Source: an uncultured Alphaproteobacteria bacterium (lineage in GTDB: Bacteria > Pseudomonadota > Alphaproteobacteria > Rhodobacterales > Rhodobacteraceae). From it: a stretch of 60,680 nucleotides of DNA. The notes beneath the pieces were generated by a model, which saw only the letters and a program-made list of their open reading frames with translations, was not told where the DNA came from and did no database searches. How positions within the stretch are numbered: position 1 is the first letter of the stretch; each line of letters begins with the position of its first letter. Made by a program: the position numbers and the translations under genes. Positions 60,407 to 60,680 of the stretch are shown in pieces. The stretch is from the NCBI GenBank assembly GCA_902556405.1, contig CACDWF010000004.1, positions 83,519-144,198 on the forward strand, given 5' to 3'.

Positions 60407-60455
60407 CTGAATTCCTCTTTACGATATTGGGTTTAAACTTGCACCATAAGGAAAA

Positions 60456-60470
60456 TTGCGAATAGCGCAA
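60456..60470 (-). terminator. Small hairpin after yceD, possible weak terminator
   Basis: TTGCG-CTATT-CGCAA on the minus strand (arms at plus 60456-60460 and 60466-60470) is followed by TTTTCC. The stem is short at 5 bp, so termination, if any, would be partial. The gap of 78 bp separates yceD from rpmF. Confidence 0.25.
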
Positions 60471-60484
60471 GCAAAATCTTGAAA

Positions 60485-60680
60485 TTACTTTTTAAGTTTG
60501 CTTAGAATAGAAAAAGGATTTTCAATGGCGATATTTTCTTTTGATGTTAGGTCTATAGTAACCCCAGACTTTTTTGGATAATCAGGTGTTTCAAGGCTTA
60601 TAGTTTCCATTAATACCTCCCCCAAGTCAATTTCATTTAAAATTATATCGGTATCAAAGGATTTCTCTGTAAGTTCAAAA
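60485..60680 (-). CDS. yceD: DUF177 / YceD family protein, 3' part (partial)
   Basis: A minus-strand frame enters from the right edge and ends with TAA at 60485-60487. The 64 residues include DIILNEIDLGEVLMETISLETPDYPKK and end in NPFSILSKLKK, the conserved C-terminal pattern of DUF177 (YceD). The family is involved in 23S rRNA metabolism and is typically upstream of rpmF, as here. The start lies beyond the window. Confidence 0.85.
   Translation of the reverse strand, partial: FELTEKSFDTDIILNEIDLGEVLMETISLETPDYPKKSGVTIDLTSKENIAIENPFSILSKLKK

Noticed and set aside
1-60680. Search for CRISPR arrays, insertion sequences, prophage genes or integrase/att sites
   Set aside because: No direct-repeat arrays, transposase or phage-like motifs were seen; nearly all sequence is accounted for by core genes.

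Overview
The window is a dense, AT-rich stretch of a bacterial chromosome. The gene content points to an alphaproteobacterium, most likely a marine, low-GC, streamlined relative of the Rhodobacterales. The evidence is a complete alphaproteobacterial dcw (division and cell wall) cluster, the aerobic cobaltochelatase genes cobS and cobT, heterotetrameric sarcosine oxidase soxBDAG, a CcmI-type cytochrome c maturation gene, a one-cysteine DksA, and the order dgt-argS-SPOR-scpA-scpB and yceD-rpmF-plsX-ihfA-merR-tRNA-Pro. There are no mobile elements, CRISPR arrays or prophage genes, and almost no non-coding DNA. The organism assignment is inferred from gene families and order, not from a search.

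Layout. 1-2900: tail of an unidentified gene, then tadA-gatC-gatA-Excalibur lipoprotein on the minus strand. 2930-4240: rluB, RNase P RNA (rnpB) and a regulatory leader ahead of mraZ. 4245-26110: one long plus-strand run, mraZ-rsmH-ftsL-ftsI-murE-murF-mraY-murD-ftsW-murG-murC-murB-ddl-ftsQ-ftsA-ftsZ-lpxC-bamD-recN, mostly with overlapping or nearly touching genes. It encodes cytoplasmic peptidoglycan precursor synthesis, the divisome core, the committed step of lipid A synthesis, outer-membrane assembly and DNA repair. 26112-33690: a D-lactate-dehydrogenase-like flavoprotein, a thioesterase, aminopeptidase P, cobT, cobS, a J-domain protein and bolA. 33833-41065: gatB, pepN, a class I glutamine amidotransferase-like hydrolase, dusA, ruvX and ccmI. 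41165-46273: soxBDAG. 46257-49164: M48 membrane peptidase, VWA/CoxE protein, an unannotated 50-residue membrane protein and a MoxR AAA+ ATPase. 49280-57127: dksA, FAD monooxygenase, xth, A-type Fe-S carrier, dgt, argS, SPOR protein, scpA and scpB. 57132-60680: double-length dCTP deaminase, tRNA-Pro(GGG), MerR regulator, ihfA, plsX, rpmF and the end of yceD (DUF177).

Most notable observations. (1) A 10-bp-periodic TTCCA/TCCCA repeat overlaps a plausible mraZ promoter and resembles an MraZ operator. (2) rsmH has no ATG, GTG or TTG upstream of its conserved N-terminal motif, so it uses a non-canonical start or carries a one-base shift. (3) A hidden 50-aa two-helix membrane protein lies between a MoxR ATPase and its VWA partner, next to a membrane M48 protease. 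(4) Two genes usually seen in otherwise conserved blocks are missing from their expected places: fabH between plsX and ihfA, and nagZ between the SPOR gene and scpA. (5) A perfect inverted repeat containing two GANTC sites sits just upstream of ftsZ.

I did not find a clearly new multi-gene system. The MoxR / small membrane protein / CoxE / M48 group is the best candidate for a poorly described module.
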